A stretch of DNA of 46,010 nt from Thermodesulfobacteriota bacterium. Its GTDB lineage: Bacteria; Desulfobacterota; BSN033; UBA1163. The stretch's first letter is position 1. Every line of letters begins with the position of its first letter. Under the pieces are notes generated by a model, which saw nothing but the letters and a program-made list of their open reading frames with translations, was not told the DNA's origin and searched no databases. The stretch spans positions 1 through 46,010 of the forward strand of contig JASEHH010000018.1 in NCBI GenBank assembly GCA_030017685.1. Reading direction: 5' to 3'. The translations under genes and the position numbers were made by a program. Positions 33,925 to 41,814 of this stretch are shown here, one piece after another.

Positions 33925-34434
33925 ATGCAAAGAAAACTAAACCATACATTTGAGAAGTTGAGAGCAAAGAAACCGGAGGTTATTCAAATCCTTCTCCCAT
34001 TTTTGTTCATCACCCTACTTTTCACATCTTTGTATGGTCAAGATGTGACGAAGGTGAAGCGTGTCATTGACGGCGATACCCTCCACCTCACCAATGGGGA
34101 AAAGGTCCGTCTTATCGGAGTAAATACTCCTGAAACAAAGCATCCACAAAAGCCTGTCGAATACTTTGGAAAAGAAGCCGATCTCTTCACCAAGAGAATG
34201 GTTGAAGGTAAAGAGGTTCGCCTCGAATTCGATTGGCAGAGAAGAGACAAGTATGGCCGTCTTTTAGCCTATGTCTATCTGACGGATGGGGTTTTCCTGA
34301 ATGCGGAGATAATCAAACAGGGTTACGGATTCGCTTATACAAAATATCCCTTCAAGTATCTCGGTGAGTTCAGGAGATATGAGAAGGAGGCAAGTGAAAA
34401 CAGGAGGGGATTATGGAAAGATAGTGAAAGGTGA
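33925..34434 (+). CDS. Staphylococcal-nuclease-like (SNase) protein with N-terminal membrane/signal segment
   Basis: A 169-aa protein. The start at 33925 is preferred because TTGAGG stands six bases upstream and a hydrophobic segment follows at about 22-38 (ILLPFLFITLLFTSLYG), which exports or anchors the protein. The SNase domain contains VIDGDTL, VRLIGVNTPETK (catalytic Arg and Glu) and RRDKYGRLLAYVYL (second catalytic Arg), so it should be an active Ca-dependent nuclease outside the cytoplasm. It lies downstream of a sigma-54 promoter and GEMM riboswitch that probably control it. Confidence 0.88.
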   Translation: MQRKLNHTFEKLRAKKPEVIQILLPFLFITLLFTSLYGQDVTKVKRVIDGDTLHLTNGEKVRLIGVNTPETKHPQKPVEYFGKEADLFTKRMVEGKEVRLEFDWQRRDKYGRLLAYVYLTDGVFLNAEIIKQGYGFAYTKYPFKYLGEFRRYEKEASENRRGLWKDSER

Positions 34435-34450
34435 GGGTGTGGTAAGAATA

Positions 34451-34473
34451 CTTACCTTTGCCAGAGGTGTGGG
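34451..34473 (+). repeat. Imperfect 23-base direct repeat, copy 2
   Basis: Second copy of the repeat at 33811-33833, 17 bases after the nuclease stop codon, with 20 of 23 positions identical. Confidence 0.55.
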
Positions 34474-34536
34474 CTGATTTTGTGTAGTGGGTATTCACCT
34501 CCTCAATGGAGGCCAGACTAAAAAGGAGGGATGAAG

Positions 34537-34731
34537 ATGTCTTTAGAGAGATTGTGTAAATTTTATGATCATTCCAAATGTCTCATCAATAACAATTTTT
34601 GTGACCTGGATTGTAGCCGATTATCCGATGAAAAGGGGTTCGGAATTGGTGAGACGAGGAATAAGATCAAAAAGTGGCGCAATGAAGAATTAGACAAAGA
34701 ATTGAGAAAGGCCGAATGGAGATTGAGATAA
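34537..34731 (+). CDS. Small protein with four cysteines
   Basis: A 64-aa protein of unknown function. The ATG at 34537 is six bases after GGAGGG; another ATG at 34531 touches the ribosome site and is unlikely. Four cysteines lie in the N-terminal half (C7, C15, C22, C26) together with H12, enough for a small metal site; the second half is highly charged and helical. It may be co-transcribed with the nuclease. No family is recognised. Confidence 0.65.
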   Translation: MSLERLCKFYDHSKCLINNNFCDLDCSRLSDEKGFGIGETRNKIKKWRNEELDKELRKAEWRLR

Positions 34732-34744
34732 GGACGCCCGGGAA

Positions 34745-35221
34745 TTAACGCTCGTGTTTTAATCTCTTTTTCAATTGTTCCAGTTTGGCGCTTTTGATCA
34801 ACAGCTCCCGGAATCCCTTCTTCACTTCCGCATCAGTGATGTTCTCAACCAGTCGTTCGATCTGGTTCATCGTCTGCCTGTCAAGCCTCTCCTCTTTCCT
34901 CTCCGGAAGCGGAGTCACTGCCTGAGGGATTTTACCTACTTTGAATCGAATATCCTCAATCAGGGATTCGCCCAGGAAACCATTAATTTTTCCCAAGAGG
35001 GTTGGTTTTAGAAATTGGAGCTGTTGCATCCAGGTGGAATGGGAGACATCGATGAAAAGGATTCGATTTCTTATGGCATGGGGCTGAGTTTGGAGAGCTA
35101 TTGCTTCGCCCACAATCTCTTTCCAGGCACCCCAGATGGAGTAAGTCTTTAATGGAACGTCGAGTTCCAAACCCTTCAGGGTCTGTTCCAGTATCGTATG
35201 AATGGACTGGGGCTTTTTCAT
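34745..35221 (-). CDS. DUF721 / DciA-like protein
   Basis: A 158-aa protein of the DUF721 family, which includes DciA, the helicase-operator protein that recruits DnaB-type helicase in bacteria without DnaC/DnaI. The N-terminal domain has the family layout: LEQTLKGLEL, IWGAWKEIVGEAIALQTQP, NRILFIDVSHSTWMQQLQFL. The C-terminal half is charged and helical. The ATG at 35221 is used; a TTG six bases upstream is also in frame. It converges with the small cysteine protein gene. Confidence 0.85.
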   Translation of the reverse strand: MKKPQSIHTILEQTLKGLELDVPLKTYSIWGAWKEIVGEAIALQTQPHAIRNRILFIDVSHSTWMQQLQFLKPTLLGKINGFLGESLIEDIRFKVGKIPQAVTPLPERKEERLDRQTMNQIERLVENITDAEVKKGFRELLIKSAKLEQLKKRLKHER

Positions 35222-35224
35222 AGT

Positions 35225-35388
35225 CAAGATAAAAGTATTTGGGTAAAGGGTTAGGGTGAAGATGCCCGCCCTGTACCATGCTAGGTTCAGGGCCCGTTTT
35301 ATTAAAAGGTTGGGTGAGTCGTCTTTAAATTCTTTTTAACGTAACCGATTGACCATATACGATACGGGCTTCCTAACCCTGACCTAAA
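35225..35388 (+). repeat. Third copy of the ~150-nt repeat
   Basis: Begins AAGATAAAAGTATTTGGGTA and runs through ATTAAAAGGTT, CTTTAAATTCTTTTTAACGT and CGATACGGGCTTCCTAACCC, in the same order as 20122-20257. It is more diverged and has an extra stretch in the first third. It lies between dciA-like and metG; the metG stop codon (35384) is inside the end of the repeat. Confidence 0.7.
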
Positions 35389-36955
35389 TCCCTTTTTCAA
35401 TTTTAGTGGGATCAATCCTCGGAAAGAGGGGCGTTGGTTTAGCCACCCTCCTTCCCGGTTTCAACCCGCCCCACTTTACGTTCTCTTCCAAATTCTGTTC
35501 CCAGAGACTGCCTTCCATCCCGAGTTGAGACCACATCTTCTCGGCGGTCGAGGGCATAAAGGGAGCAAGCAGAAGAGCGATGATGCGGAGAGATTCCAGG
35601 GTCTGGTAGAGGACGGTGGAGAGACGGGGCTGATCCTTCTCTTCTTTCGCAAGAGACCAGGGAGCGGTCTCATCGACATACTTATTCGAAGCGCTCACGA
35701 TCTCCCAGAGGGTGGTCAGAGCCTTGTTAAAGGAGAGGTCGTTCATCTGCTGGGGGAGTTGAGTGAGAACCTTTACGGAGACCTCCTGAAGCCGCTGGTC
35801 GATCTCTTTCAGAGAGGAAGGGGTCGGGATATTTCCATCGAAATACCGGATCACCATGCTGAGGGCCCGGCTAAAGAGATTGCCAAGATCATTGGCCAGA
35901 TCACTGTTGATCCGGTGGACCATAGCGGAATGGGAAAAGTCCCCATCCATTCCGAAAGAAACTTCCCGCATGAGGAAGTAACGGACCGCATCCACGCCAT
36001 AGGTGTCGATCAGACGATTCGGTTCCACCACATTCTGTAGTGATTTGGACATCTTCTTTCCCTCCACTGTCCACCATCCATGGGCAAAAACCATCTTAGG
36101 AGGCGTGAGGCCAATGCCATTGAGCATGGTGGGCCAGTAGACGGTGTGGGTGGTGAGGATGTCCTTGCCGATGAGGTGGATGGCCTGGGGCCAGAGATTG
36201 GAGAAGGAATTCTCCCCGGAGCCATAGCCGATCCCGCTCACATAGTTGATCAGGGCATCGAACCAGACGTAGGTGACATAATCCGTATCGAAGGGAATTT
36301 CAATTCCCCATCTCAGACGCTTCTTGGGCCTTGAAATGCAGAGGTCTTCAAGGGGGCGCTGGAGGAATCCCAGAATCTCATTTCTTCTCGATGAGGGAAG
36401 GATGAACCGGTCATTCTTTTCGATATGTTCGATGAGCCAGGATTGATATTTGCTCATCCTGAAGAAGTAGTTCTTCTCCGAGATTTCAACGACTTCCCGG
36501 AGACAGTCCGGACACTTCCCCTCGATGAGATCCTTCTCGGTCCAGAACCGTTCGCAGGGGACACAGTACCACCCCTCGTAGCTATCCTGATAGATCTCGC
36601 CGCGATCGTAGAGGTCCTGAAGGATCTTCTGGACGACCTTCTTGTGGCGGACCTCTGTGGTGCGGATGAAGTCGTTATTGGAGATGTTGAACCTCTGCCA
36701 GAGGGACTCGAACCGTTTGACCATTTCATCGCAGTGGGCCTTCGGATCGATTCCCCGTTCCTGTGCGGCCTTCTCCACTTTCTGACCATGTTCGTCCGTG
36801 CCGGTGAGAAAGAAGGCTTGATAACCTTCGAGTCGCTTAAACCGGGTGAGGATGTCGGCCGCAATGGTCGTATAGGCGTGACCGATATGGGGAACATCGT
36901 TGACATAGTAGATGGGGGTGGTGATGTAGAAAGCGCCTTTAGATTTCGGATGCAT
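35384..36955 (-). CDS. metG: Methionyl-tRNA synthetase
   Basis: A 523-aa class I aminoacyl-tRNA synthetase. The start at 36955 (MHPKSKGAFYITTPIYYVN) follows the previous gene by a 17-base overlap and has GGGGGAG upstream. Motifs: PHIGHAY (HIGH) near the N-terminus, a zinc knuckle with C-V-P-C and C-P-D-C, and KKMSKSLQN (KMSKS). The C-terminal tRNA-binding EMAP domain of longer forms is absent, as in many bacteria. It charges tRNA-Met in the cytoplasm. Confidence 0.96.
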   Translation of the reverse strand: MHPKSKGAFYITTPIYYVNDVPHIGHAYTTIAADILTRFKRLEGYQAFFLTGTDEHGQKVEKAAQERGIDPKAHCDEMVKRFESLWQRFNISNNDFIRTTEVRHKKVVQKILQDLYDRGEIYQDSYEGWYCVPCERFWTEKDLIEGKCPDCLREVVEISEKNYFFRMSKYQSWLIEHIEKNDRFILPSSRRNEILGFLQRPLEDLCISRPKKRLRWGIEIPFDTDYVTYVWFDALINYVSGIGYGSGENSFSNLWPQAIHLIGKDILTTHTVYWPTMLNGIGLTPPKMVFAHGWWTVEGKKMSKSLQNVVEPNRLIDTYGVDAVRYFLMREVSFGMDGDFSHSAMVHRINSDLANDLGNLFSRALSMVIRYFDGNIPTPSSLKEIDQRLQEVSVKVLTQLPQQMNDLSFNKALTTLWEIVSASNKYVDETAPWSLAKEEKDQPRLSTVLYQTLESLRIIALLLAPFMPSTAEKMWSQLGMEGSLWEQNLEENVKWGGLKPGRRVAKPTPLFPRIDPTKIEKGI

Positions 36956-37724
36956 GGATCGTGATCTCTCCCCCTTCTTCCAGTTGAACGGTGACGGTCT
37001 GGTTGAGCACATTCTGGCGGATCACTTTTCCTTTGCCCGAGCGGGTGACGATGTGCTTTCCCACCCTGGGAAGATCCTTCTTGAGTTCCATATAGGTTGG
37101 ATATTCGTAAGCCAGACAGCACATCAGACGGCCGCAGATGCCCGAGATCTTTGTCGGGTTGAGGGCGATATTCTGCTCTTTAGCCATTTTGACCGAGACC
37201 AGTTCAAACCGGTTCATAAATTTGGCACAGCAGAGCTCTCTTCCGCAACTTCCGACGCCGCAGATCATCTTGGCCTCATCCCTCACCCCGATCTGCCTCA
37301 TCTCGATTCGCATCCTGAACTGGGCGGCCAGATCCTTGACCAGTTCCCGGAAATCGACTCGCTTTTCCGCCGTGAAGTAGAAGAGAATCTTGGAGCGGTC
37401 CAGAAGGACCTCTGTCTTGACCAGCTTCATGTGGAGATTCTTCTCCTTGACCTTCTCAAGGCAGAATTGAAAAGCATCCTTTTCCAGTTGCTGGTTTTTC
37501 TCGAATTGCTCCAGATCTTCGGGAGTGGCTTTGCGCACCACCTTTCTCGGAGATTTCAGGATGAACCGTTTCTCCGTATCCTGCGGCGCGGAGAGAGCCT
37601 TTCCCAGAACCAATCCCTTATCCGACTCCACGATGACAGGCTCCCCCGCCCCAAAGGGAAGGTCTCCGGCATCGAACTCTTCTGCTTTGCAATTGGCCAA
37701 TCTGACATGGACCATTCGAATCAT
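36939..37724 (-). CDS. ricT: PSP1-domain protein RicT (YaaT)
   Basis: A 261-aa PSP1-family protein. Cysteine clusters GSCGRELCC and GICGRLMCCLAYE are the signature of RicT, which binds an iron-sulfur cluster in Bacillus and acts with RicA and RicF in RNase Y-dependent mRNA processing. Its role outside Bacillus is not established. The N-terminal GEPVIVESDKGLVLGKAL and the C-terminal EYPTYMELKKDLPRVG are also conserved. It is placed between holB and metG, the usual order. Confidence 0.94.
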   Translation of the reverse strand: MIRMVHVRLANCKAEEFDAGDLPFGAGEPVIVESDKGLVLGKALSAPQDTEKRFILKSPRKVVRKATPEDLEQFEKNQQLEKDAFQFCLEKVKEKNLHMKLVKTEVLLDRSKILFYFTAEKRVDFRELVKDLAAQFRMRIEMRQIGVRDEAKMICGVGSCGRELCCAKFMNRFELVSVKMAKEQNIALNPTKISGICGRLMCCLAYEYPTYMELKKDLPRVGKHIVTRSGKGKVIRQNVLNQTVTVQLEEGGEITIHASEI

Positions 37725-37729
37725 CTTCT

Positions 37730-38713
37730 CTATCCCTCAGCCCAGAAGATCATCATCGCCTCCAGGGACAGTCTCGTATTGGCATTGCCTTTAATCGCCT
37801 GAGAGGTTTGATGGAGGATCTCCATCCGTCTTAAAAGGGAGGAGAGATCCCATTCCCCGGCGATCTGTTCCATCTCTTCCGTGAGATCGGAGTGAATCAA
37901 TCTCGAGCCATCCTTCAATGTCTTCACCACAATGAGATCTCTCAAAAGCGTCTTGGCCATCTCAAGGATCAGATAGAGATTCTCTCTCTGTGAGGGGAGG
38001 GATTCGACCCAGCCCTCTTGCTCTTCTATGGAGAGCGATTTTAATCCCATCCATCCCATGAGAAGCTCTTTTCTTGGAATTCCGGCAATCTCCTCTTTAA
38101 TCTCCAGAGCCTTTCCAGGGCTCCCCTCTGAAAGCGAGGCGAGAAGGTGGGCCTCTTTTTCCTCCAGACCTTTCTCCTTCGCCAACCAGTCAGAGACCAG
38201 ATGGGAGGGTAGTGGGTTGAAGCGAATCGACTGGCACCTGGAGAGGATAGTTGGCAAAATCCATTTGGGGCTATTTGCCAGAAGGATGATCAACGTATGC
38301 AGGGGAGGCTCCTCCAGAGTTTTAAGAAGTGTATTGGACATATTGGGCGCCATTCGATCCGCCGCCGTCAGGATGAAAACCCTCCGTCTTCCCTCATAAG
38401 GCCGGTAAGCAAGAGCTCTCTGCATCTCTCTCACCTGATCCACCTTGAGTGTCTGGCCCTCCGGTTCGATGAGCGAGACATCAGGGTGGAGACGGTGATC
38501 GATCTTTTTGCAAGAGGGACAGCGATCACATCCATCCGGTTTATTCTCTCCTTCGAGGCAGTTGAGGGCCTTGGCAAACTGGAGGGCCACCAGGCTCTTT
38601 CCAATTCCCTCGCTGCCTAAGAAGAGGTAACTGTGGACGACCTTCTCCTGAGCGATTGCCCGCTGAAGTAAATTTATTGGCCTTTCATGGCCCATGACAT
38701 CTTTGAAGGACAT
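37730..38713 (-). CDS. holB: DNA polymerase III subunit delta'
   Basis: A 327-aa clamp-loader subunit. Features are MGHERPINLLQRAI, the P-loop LFLGSEGIGKS, the zinc-binding CDRCPSCKKI, and NTLLKTLEEPP with LSRCQSIRF (sensor regions). It belongs to the clamp loader that places the sliding clamp on DNA. The start at 38713 (MSFKDVMGHE) is chosen because this is where family similarity begins; a GTG at 38752 in the repeat-rich spacer is also in frame. No clear ribosome site is visible at either. Confidence 0.93.
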   Translation of the reverse strand: MSFKDVMGHERPINLLQRAIAQEKVVHSYLFLGSEGIGKSLVALQFAKALNCLEGENKPDGCDRCPSCKKIDHRLHPDVSLIEPEGQTLKVDQVREMQRALAYRPYEGRRRVFILTAADRMAPNMSNTLLKTLEEPPLHTLIILLANSPKWILPTILSRCQSIRFNPLPSHLVSDWLAKEKGLEEKEAHLLASLSEGSPGKALEIKEEIAGIPRKELLMGWMGLKSLSIEEQEGWVESLPSQRENLYLILEMAKTLLRDLIVVKTLKDGSRLIHSDLTEEMEQIAGEWDLSSLLRRMEILHQTSQAIKGNANTRLSLEAMMIFWAEG

Positions 38714-38737
38714 AGGCTTTTTTTCAAAAAGAGTTCG

Positions 38738-38852
38738 GAGTAATGAGTTCACAGTTCGGAGCGATAAAAAAATATCTGAAATAGGATTTTAATTTAACTC
38801 CGAACTCCCAACTCCCTGCCTGTCCGGCAGGCAGGCGAACTCCGAACTAATA
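38738..38852. repeat. AGTTCGGAGTT-word palindrome between tmk and holB
   Basis: Variants of AGTTCGGAGT on the left and of ACTCCGAACT on the right form an imperfect palindrome, with the hairpin CCTGCCTGTCCGGCAGGCAGG-type element embedded at 38815-38835. The right part lies within the 3' end of tmk. Confidence 0.65.
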
Positions 38853-39483
38853 TTTCATCCACAATCTCACGAATCTTCTCAAAAACTTTTTTCTCGCCTG
38901 CGCGGGTGTCGATGACTTTCACCCGATGAGGTTCCTTCTTTGCAATTGCCAGATACCCCTTCCTCACCCGATGATGAAATTGGATCTTCTCCTTTTCAAA
39001 GCGGCCCTCCCTCTCATTTTTCAATGTTCGATTCCTCTGGAGCGCCCTCTTCAATCCTAGATCCGAAGGGCAATCCAAAAGGAAGGTGAGGTCGGGTTTG
39101 ATCCCCTGAGAGGAGAGGCGGTTTAGTTTCCGGATCAGTTCCCGGTCTATTTTGCGGCCGTAGCCCTGATAAGCAAGTGTGGCATCATTGAAGCGGTCGC
39201 AGAGAACAACGGTTCCCTTTTTGAGAAGAGGCTTGATCACCTCATAGATATGCTGTGCCCTTGCTGCCTCGTAAAGGAGGAGTTCGCTAAGAGGGATCAG
39301 CTTTCGATGGTTCGGATCGAGGAGGATCTTTCTGATCTTCTCACTAATAGGGGGTCCTCCCGGCTCCCGCGTCACCTTACAGGAAACTCCCCTTCGCTTC
39401 AGGTATCTTTTTAAGCGTTCAATCTGAGTGGTCTTTCCGCTTCCTTCGACCCCTTCAAAGGTGATGAAAAGAGACAAGTTCAT
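38794..39483 (-). CDS. tmk: Thymidylate kinase, C-terminus extended by repeats
   Basis: A 229-aa kinase that phosphorylates dTMP to dTDP. P-loop GVEGSGKT at 11-18, TREPGG at about 41-46, the DR motif LCDRFNDATLAYQGYGR, and a lid region with basic residues (ALQRNRTLKNEREGRF). The ATG at 39483 follows AAGGGG closely; a TTG at 39498 is an alternative. The last 15 or so residues (RSSPACRTGRELGVRS) are encoded by the intergenic word repeat and hairpin, so the original stop has been displaced. The extension is unlikely to affect catalysis. Confidence 0.93.
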   Translation of the reverse strand: MNLSLFITFEGVEGSGKTTQIERLKRYLKRRGVSCKVTREPGGPPISEKIRKILLDPNHRKLIPLSELLLYEAARAQHIYEVIKPLLKKGTVVLCDRFNDATLAYQGYGRKIDRELIRKLNRLSSQGIKPDLTFLLDCPSDLGLKRALQRNRTLKNEREGRFEKEKIQFHHRVRKGYLAIAKKEPHRVKVIDTRAGEKKVFEKIREIVDEILVRSSPACRTGRELGVRS

Positions 39484-39548
39484 TCCCCTTGGCGTCAAAT
39501 AAATATCTGAAATCTAAGCCAAAATATAAGTCAGAGTACAGTCTATTG

Positions 39549-40355
39549 TCAAGGTTTTCGGAGAAAGGGAAGGATGAGAAGGCGGGAAAGAGCCAAGGCA
39601 TTAAGGTTTCTGAACTGGGCGAGGCCGATGACCATTGCCTCGTGTCCTGCCTCGGGTTGAGCGCGGTAGGTGCCTAAAATCCTGTCCCACCAGGGGAGAT
39701 TGAAGCCGAAGTTGCTATTGAATTCTTTGATCAATACGGAGTGGTGGACCCGGTGCATCTCCGGTGTGACCACGAACCGTCTTAGTACCCTATCGATTGA
39801 AATGGGCAGTCGAACATTCCCATGATTGAACATACTCGTAGCATTAAGGAGGATTTCGAAGAGGACAACAGCCAGGGCGGATGGACCGAGAAGGATGACA
39901 ACCATCATCTTAATCCCCATGGAGAGAAAAATCTCAACGGGATGAAACCGGACTCCGGTGGTGACATCGAAGTCGAGGTCGGTATGGTGGACCCGGTGAA
40001 GCCGCCAGAACAAAGGGATGAAATGGAACATGGCGTGCTGAAGGTAGATGACGAAATCGAGAACTAAAACACCAATGACGATCTCCAGCCAATTAGGGAG
40101 TAAAACATTATTGAGTAACCCCCAGCCCCGATTTTGAGCATAGAAAGCTATTCCTACCGCCTGGATTGGCAGAAATAGCCGCAAGGCAAGGGTATCGATA
40201 AAGACCAGCCCCAGGTTGCTATACCATCGCATAGTCTTCGATGTTTTGAGAGGACGGCGGGGAGAAAGGGTTTCCCAGAAGGCCATTGTCACCAGGAGAC
40301 TAAAGAAAAAGAGAAGGCGAATCACTCTTTCATTGGCGAGAATAAAATCATTCAT
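39549..40355 (-). CDS. Sterol desaturase / fatty acid hydroxylase family membrane protein
   Basis: A 268-aa membrane protein. The start at 40355 (MNDFILANERVIRLL) has GGGG seven bases upstream and overlaps the DUF3047 stop by eight bases. Membrane helices occur at about 9-25, 48-65, 83-100 and 150-170. The di-iron histidine clusters are HAMFH, HRVHH, NHGN and EMHRVHH, as in the FA_hydroxylase family. Its substrate (a lipid, sterol or carotenoid) is not known. Confidence 0.9.
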   Translation of the reverse strand: MNDFILANERVIRLLFFFSLLVTMAFWETLSPRRPLKTSKTMRWYSNLGLVFIDTLALRLFLPIQAVGIAFYAQNRGWGLLNNVLLPNWLEIVIGVLVLDFVIYLQHAMFHFIPLFWRLHRVHHTDLDFDVTTGVRFHPVEIFLSMGIKMMVVILLGPSALAVVLFEILLNATSMFNHGNVRLPISIDRVLRRFVVTPEMHRVHHSVLIKEFNSNFGFNLPWWDRILGTYRAQPEAGHEAMVIGLAQFRNLNALALSRLLILPFLRKP

Positions 40356-41094
40356 TCGTTTTCCCCTTTTTAAATAGAATATCCCCATAATAGGCGATGG
40401 CCCGCTCACCCGTGTTATCCGTGTCGGTCATGATGGCCACACCCGAGATCATCGGTGGCTCGTAACCGAATGCCTTCCTGAAATCCTCATAGAGATTTCT
40501 CTCTTCATTCACCCACTGGTTCAGTCTGGATTCGCCGCTTTCAACCACAATCATCATCACCCGGTCCGTATAGGGATTGGGGACGAAGGCGCCCACCGGA
40601 GCCTTGCTCTCCCAGATGTAATTGATGGCGGCAATAGGCGGATATTGACCATAAAGAAGTTTTACCGCTTCAAACTTTACCTTCTCAAGGAAGTTCAATT
40701 TGGAAGAGTCATATTCAAAGGTGATATAGAGTCGTGCCGGATAATCATCTCCTTCCTTAATATGGACATTTCCCTTTTTCAGGACATTCTCCACCCTCCA
40801 GCGCCACTGAACGATGGGATATTCCTTTGGATCGATTTTGATCTCCCGGACCAGTCCCGATGCTGAAGATTCGGAGACAGCCTTCACCACAATGGTCCCC
40901 TCATCTTTTACAAAGTAATAAGTCGTATGCCGTTCGATCTTCTTAAAGGTCAGAGGCTTCCAATTGGATGGAATTTTGCTCTCGATCTTTTCTGACGAAA
41001 ATTTTCCCACCTCAAGGATGGGCTGGGGTTGACTGTAGGAAGTGAAAGGAGAACCCAGAAAGAGAATCATGAAAAAAATGGATTTTATGATCAT
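40348..41094 (-). CDS. DUF3047 protein, exported
   Basis: A 248-aa protein of the DUF3047 family with an N-terminal signal peptide (MIIKSIFFMILFLGSPFTSYS). Family motifs include YPIVQWRWRVENVLKKGN, DDYPARLYITFEY and the C-terminal ISGVAIMTDTDNTGE.A.AYYGDI. Function is unknown; the fold is probably beta-sandwich and the protein periplasmic. A TTG seven codons upstream could also start it. Its end overlaps the next gene, so they are likely co-expressed. Confidence 0.88.
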   Translation of the reverse strand: MIIKSIFFMILFLGSPFTSYSQPQPILEVGKFSSEKIESKIPSNWKPLTFKKIERHTTYYFVKDEGTIVVKAVSESSASGLVREIKIDPKEYPIVQWRWRVENVLKKGNVHIKEGDDYPARLYITFEYDSSKLNFLEKVKFEAVKLLYGQYPPIAAINYIWESKAPVGAFVPNPYTDRVMMIVVESGESRLNQWVNEERNLYEDFRKAFGYEPPMISGVAIMTDTDNTGERAIAYYGDILFKKGKTNE

Positions 41095-41118
41095 AGTGAA
41101 GGGGCACCCCTGCAAATC

Positions 41119-41163
41119 CTTTTTAACCTCAACTTAACCTCAACCTTAGCCTCAGCTTTCACC
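41119..41163. repeat. AACCTCAACTTA-word spacer
   Basis: The spacer between the DUF3047 gene and the glycosyltransferase is AACCTCAACTTAACCTCAAC followed by CTTAGCCTCAGCTTTCACC, i.e. one word repeated with small changes. No promoter is evident. Confidence 0.5.
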
Positions 41164-41814
41164 TTAAAAGGGTGTGAGATGTCCAAACCCTTCTCTCCTC
41201 AACCTCTCCACATCTTCGGGCCGGTCCACATCCCATCGCTGAGGGAGTTCGTGCCAGTTCCATCTCAATCTGCGAAGCCGCACCCTTGTCTCTTCCAAAA
41301 CAGAGCCGGTTCCCCAAGAGATTCTTTCGAAGAGTGTTGATTCATATTGACAGAGACCGATGAGGACGTAACCCCCATCTTCGGCCGGAGAGATAACAGC
41401 AGGAGCGCCCTGCTTTAAGGCTTTTTTTGCCTCTTTCAGATCCTCAGGGGTGAGGGATGGGCAATCCGTTCCCATCAGCAGGGCCATAGGCGCCCTTTTC
41501 AATGCCTCATCAAAGGCATGGGCCATCCGTCTGCCAAGATCACCTTCTGTCTGTTGATGGAGATCGACCTGAAACTTTTCAGCGCATCGAAGGAAGAAGG
41601 GATGTTCTTTCGAGGGCGCGCACCAGAGTTCAACAGAACCCACTTTCGACTCCACGGCCGTATTCAGAGAATGCAAAACAAGTTTTTCATGAAGGGCTAT
41701 AACGACCAGGGCATCCAAGGAGGAAAGCAACCGGGTCTTTACCTCTCCCGCAATGGGCGCCTTAGCAAAGACGATGATGCAACAATTCGTTAAATTCGTT
41801 ATCATTCGTGCCAT
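41164..41814 (-). CDS. TIGR04282-type glycosyltransferase (DUF2064)
   Basis: A 216-aa GT-A fold protein of the DUF2064 family. FAKAPIAGEVKTRL (residues 15-28) binds the nucleotide, LMGTDCPSL is the metal/nucleotide motif, and ISPAEDGGYVLIGL follows. Members of TIGR04282 are annotated as arsenosugar biosynthesis glycosyltransferases because of their context; the exact sugar is unproved. The start overlaps the preceding TIGR04283-type gene by 13 bases, and ATG codons at 41814 and 41805 are both possible. Confidence 0.9.
   Translation of the reverse strand: MARMITNLTNCCIIVFAKAPIAGEVKTRLLSSLDALVVIALHEKLVLHSLNTAVESKVGSVELWCAPSKEHPFFLRCAEKFQVDLHQQTEGDLGRRMAHAFDEALKRAPMALLMGTDCPSLTPEDLKEAKKALKQGAPAVISPAEDGGYVLIGLCQYESTLFERISWGTGSVLEETRVRLRRLRWNWHELPQRWDVDRPEDVERLRREGFGHLTPF

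Noticed and set aside
36954-37802. A 282-codon plus-strand open frame opposite ricT
   Set aside because: Shadow of ricT and the end of holB; sequence has no recognisable domain.
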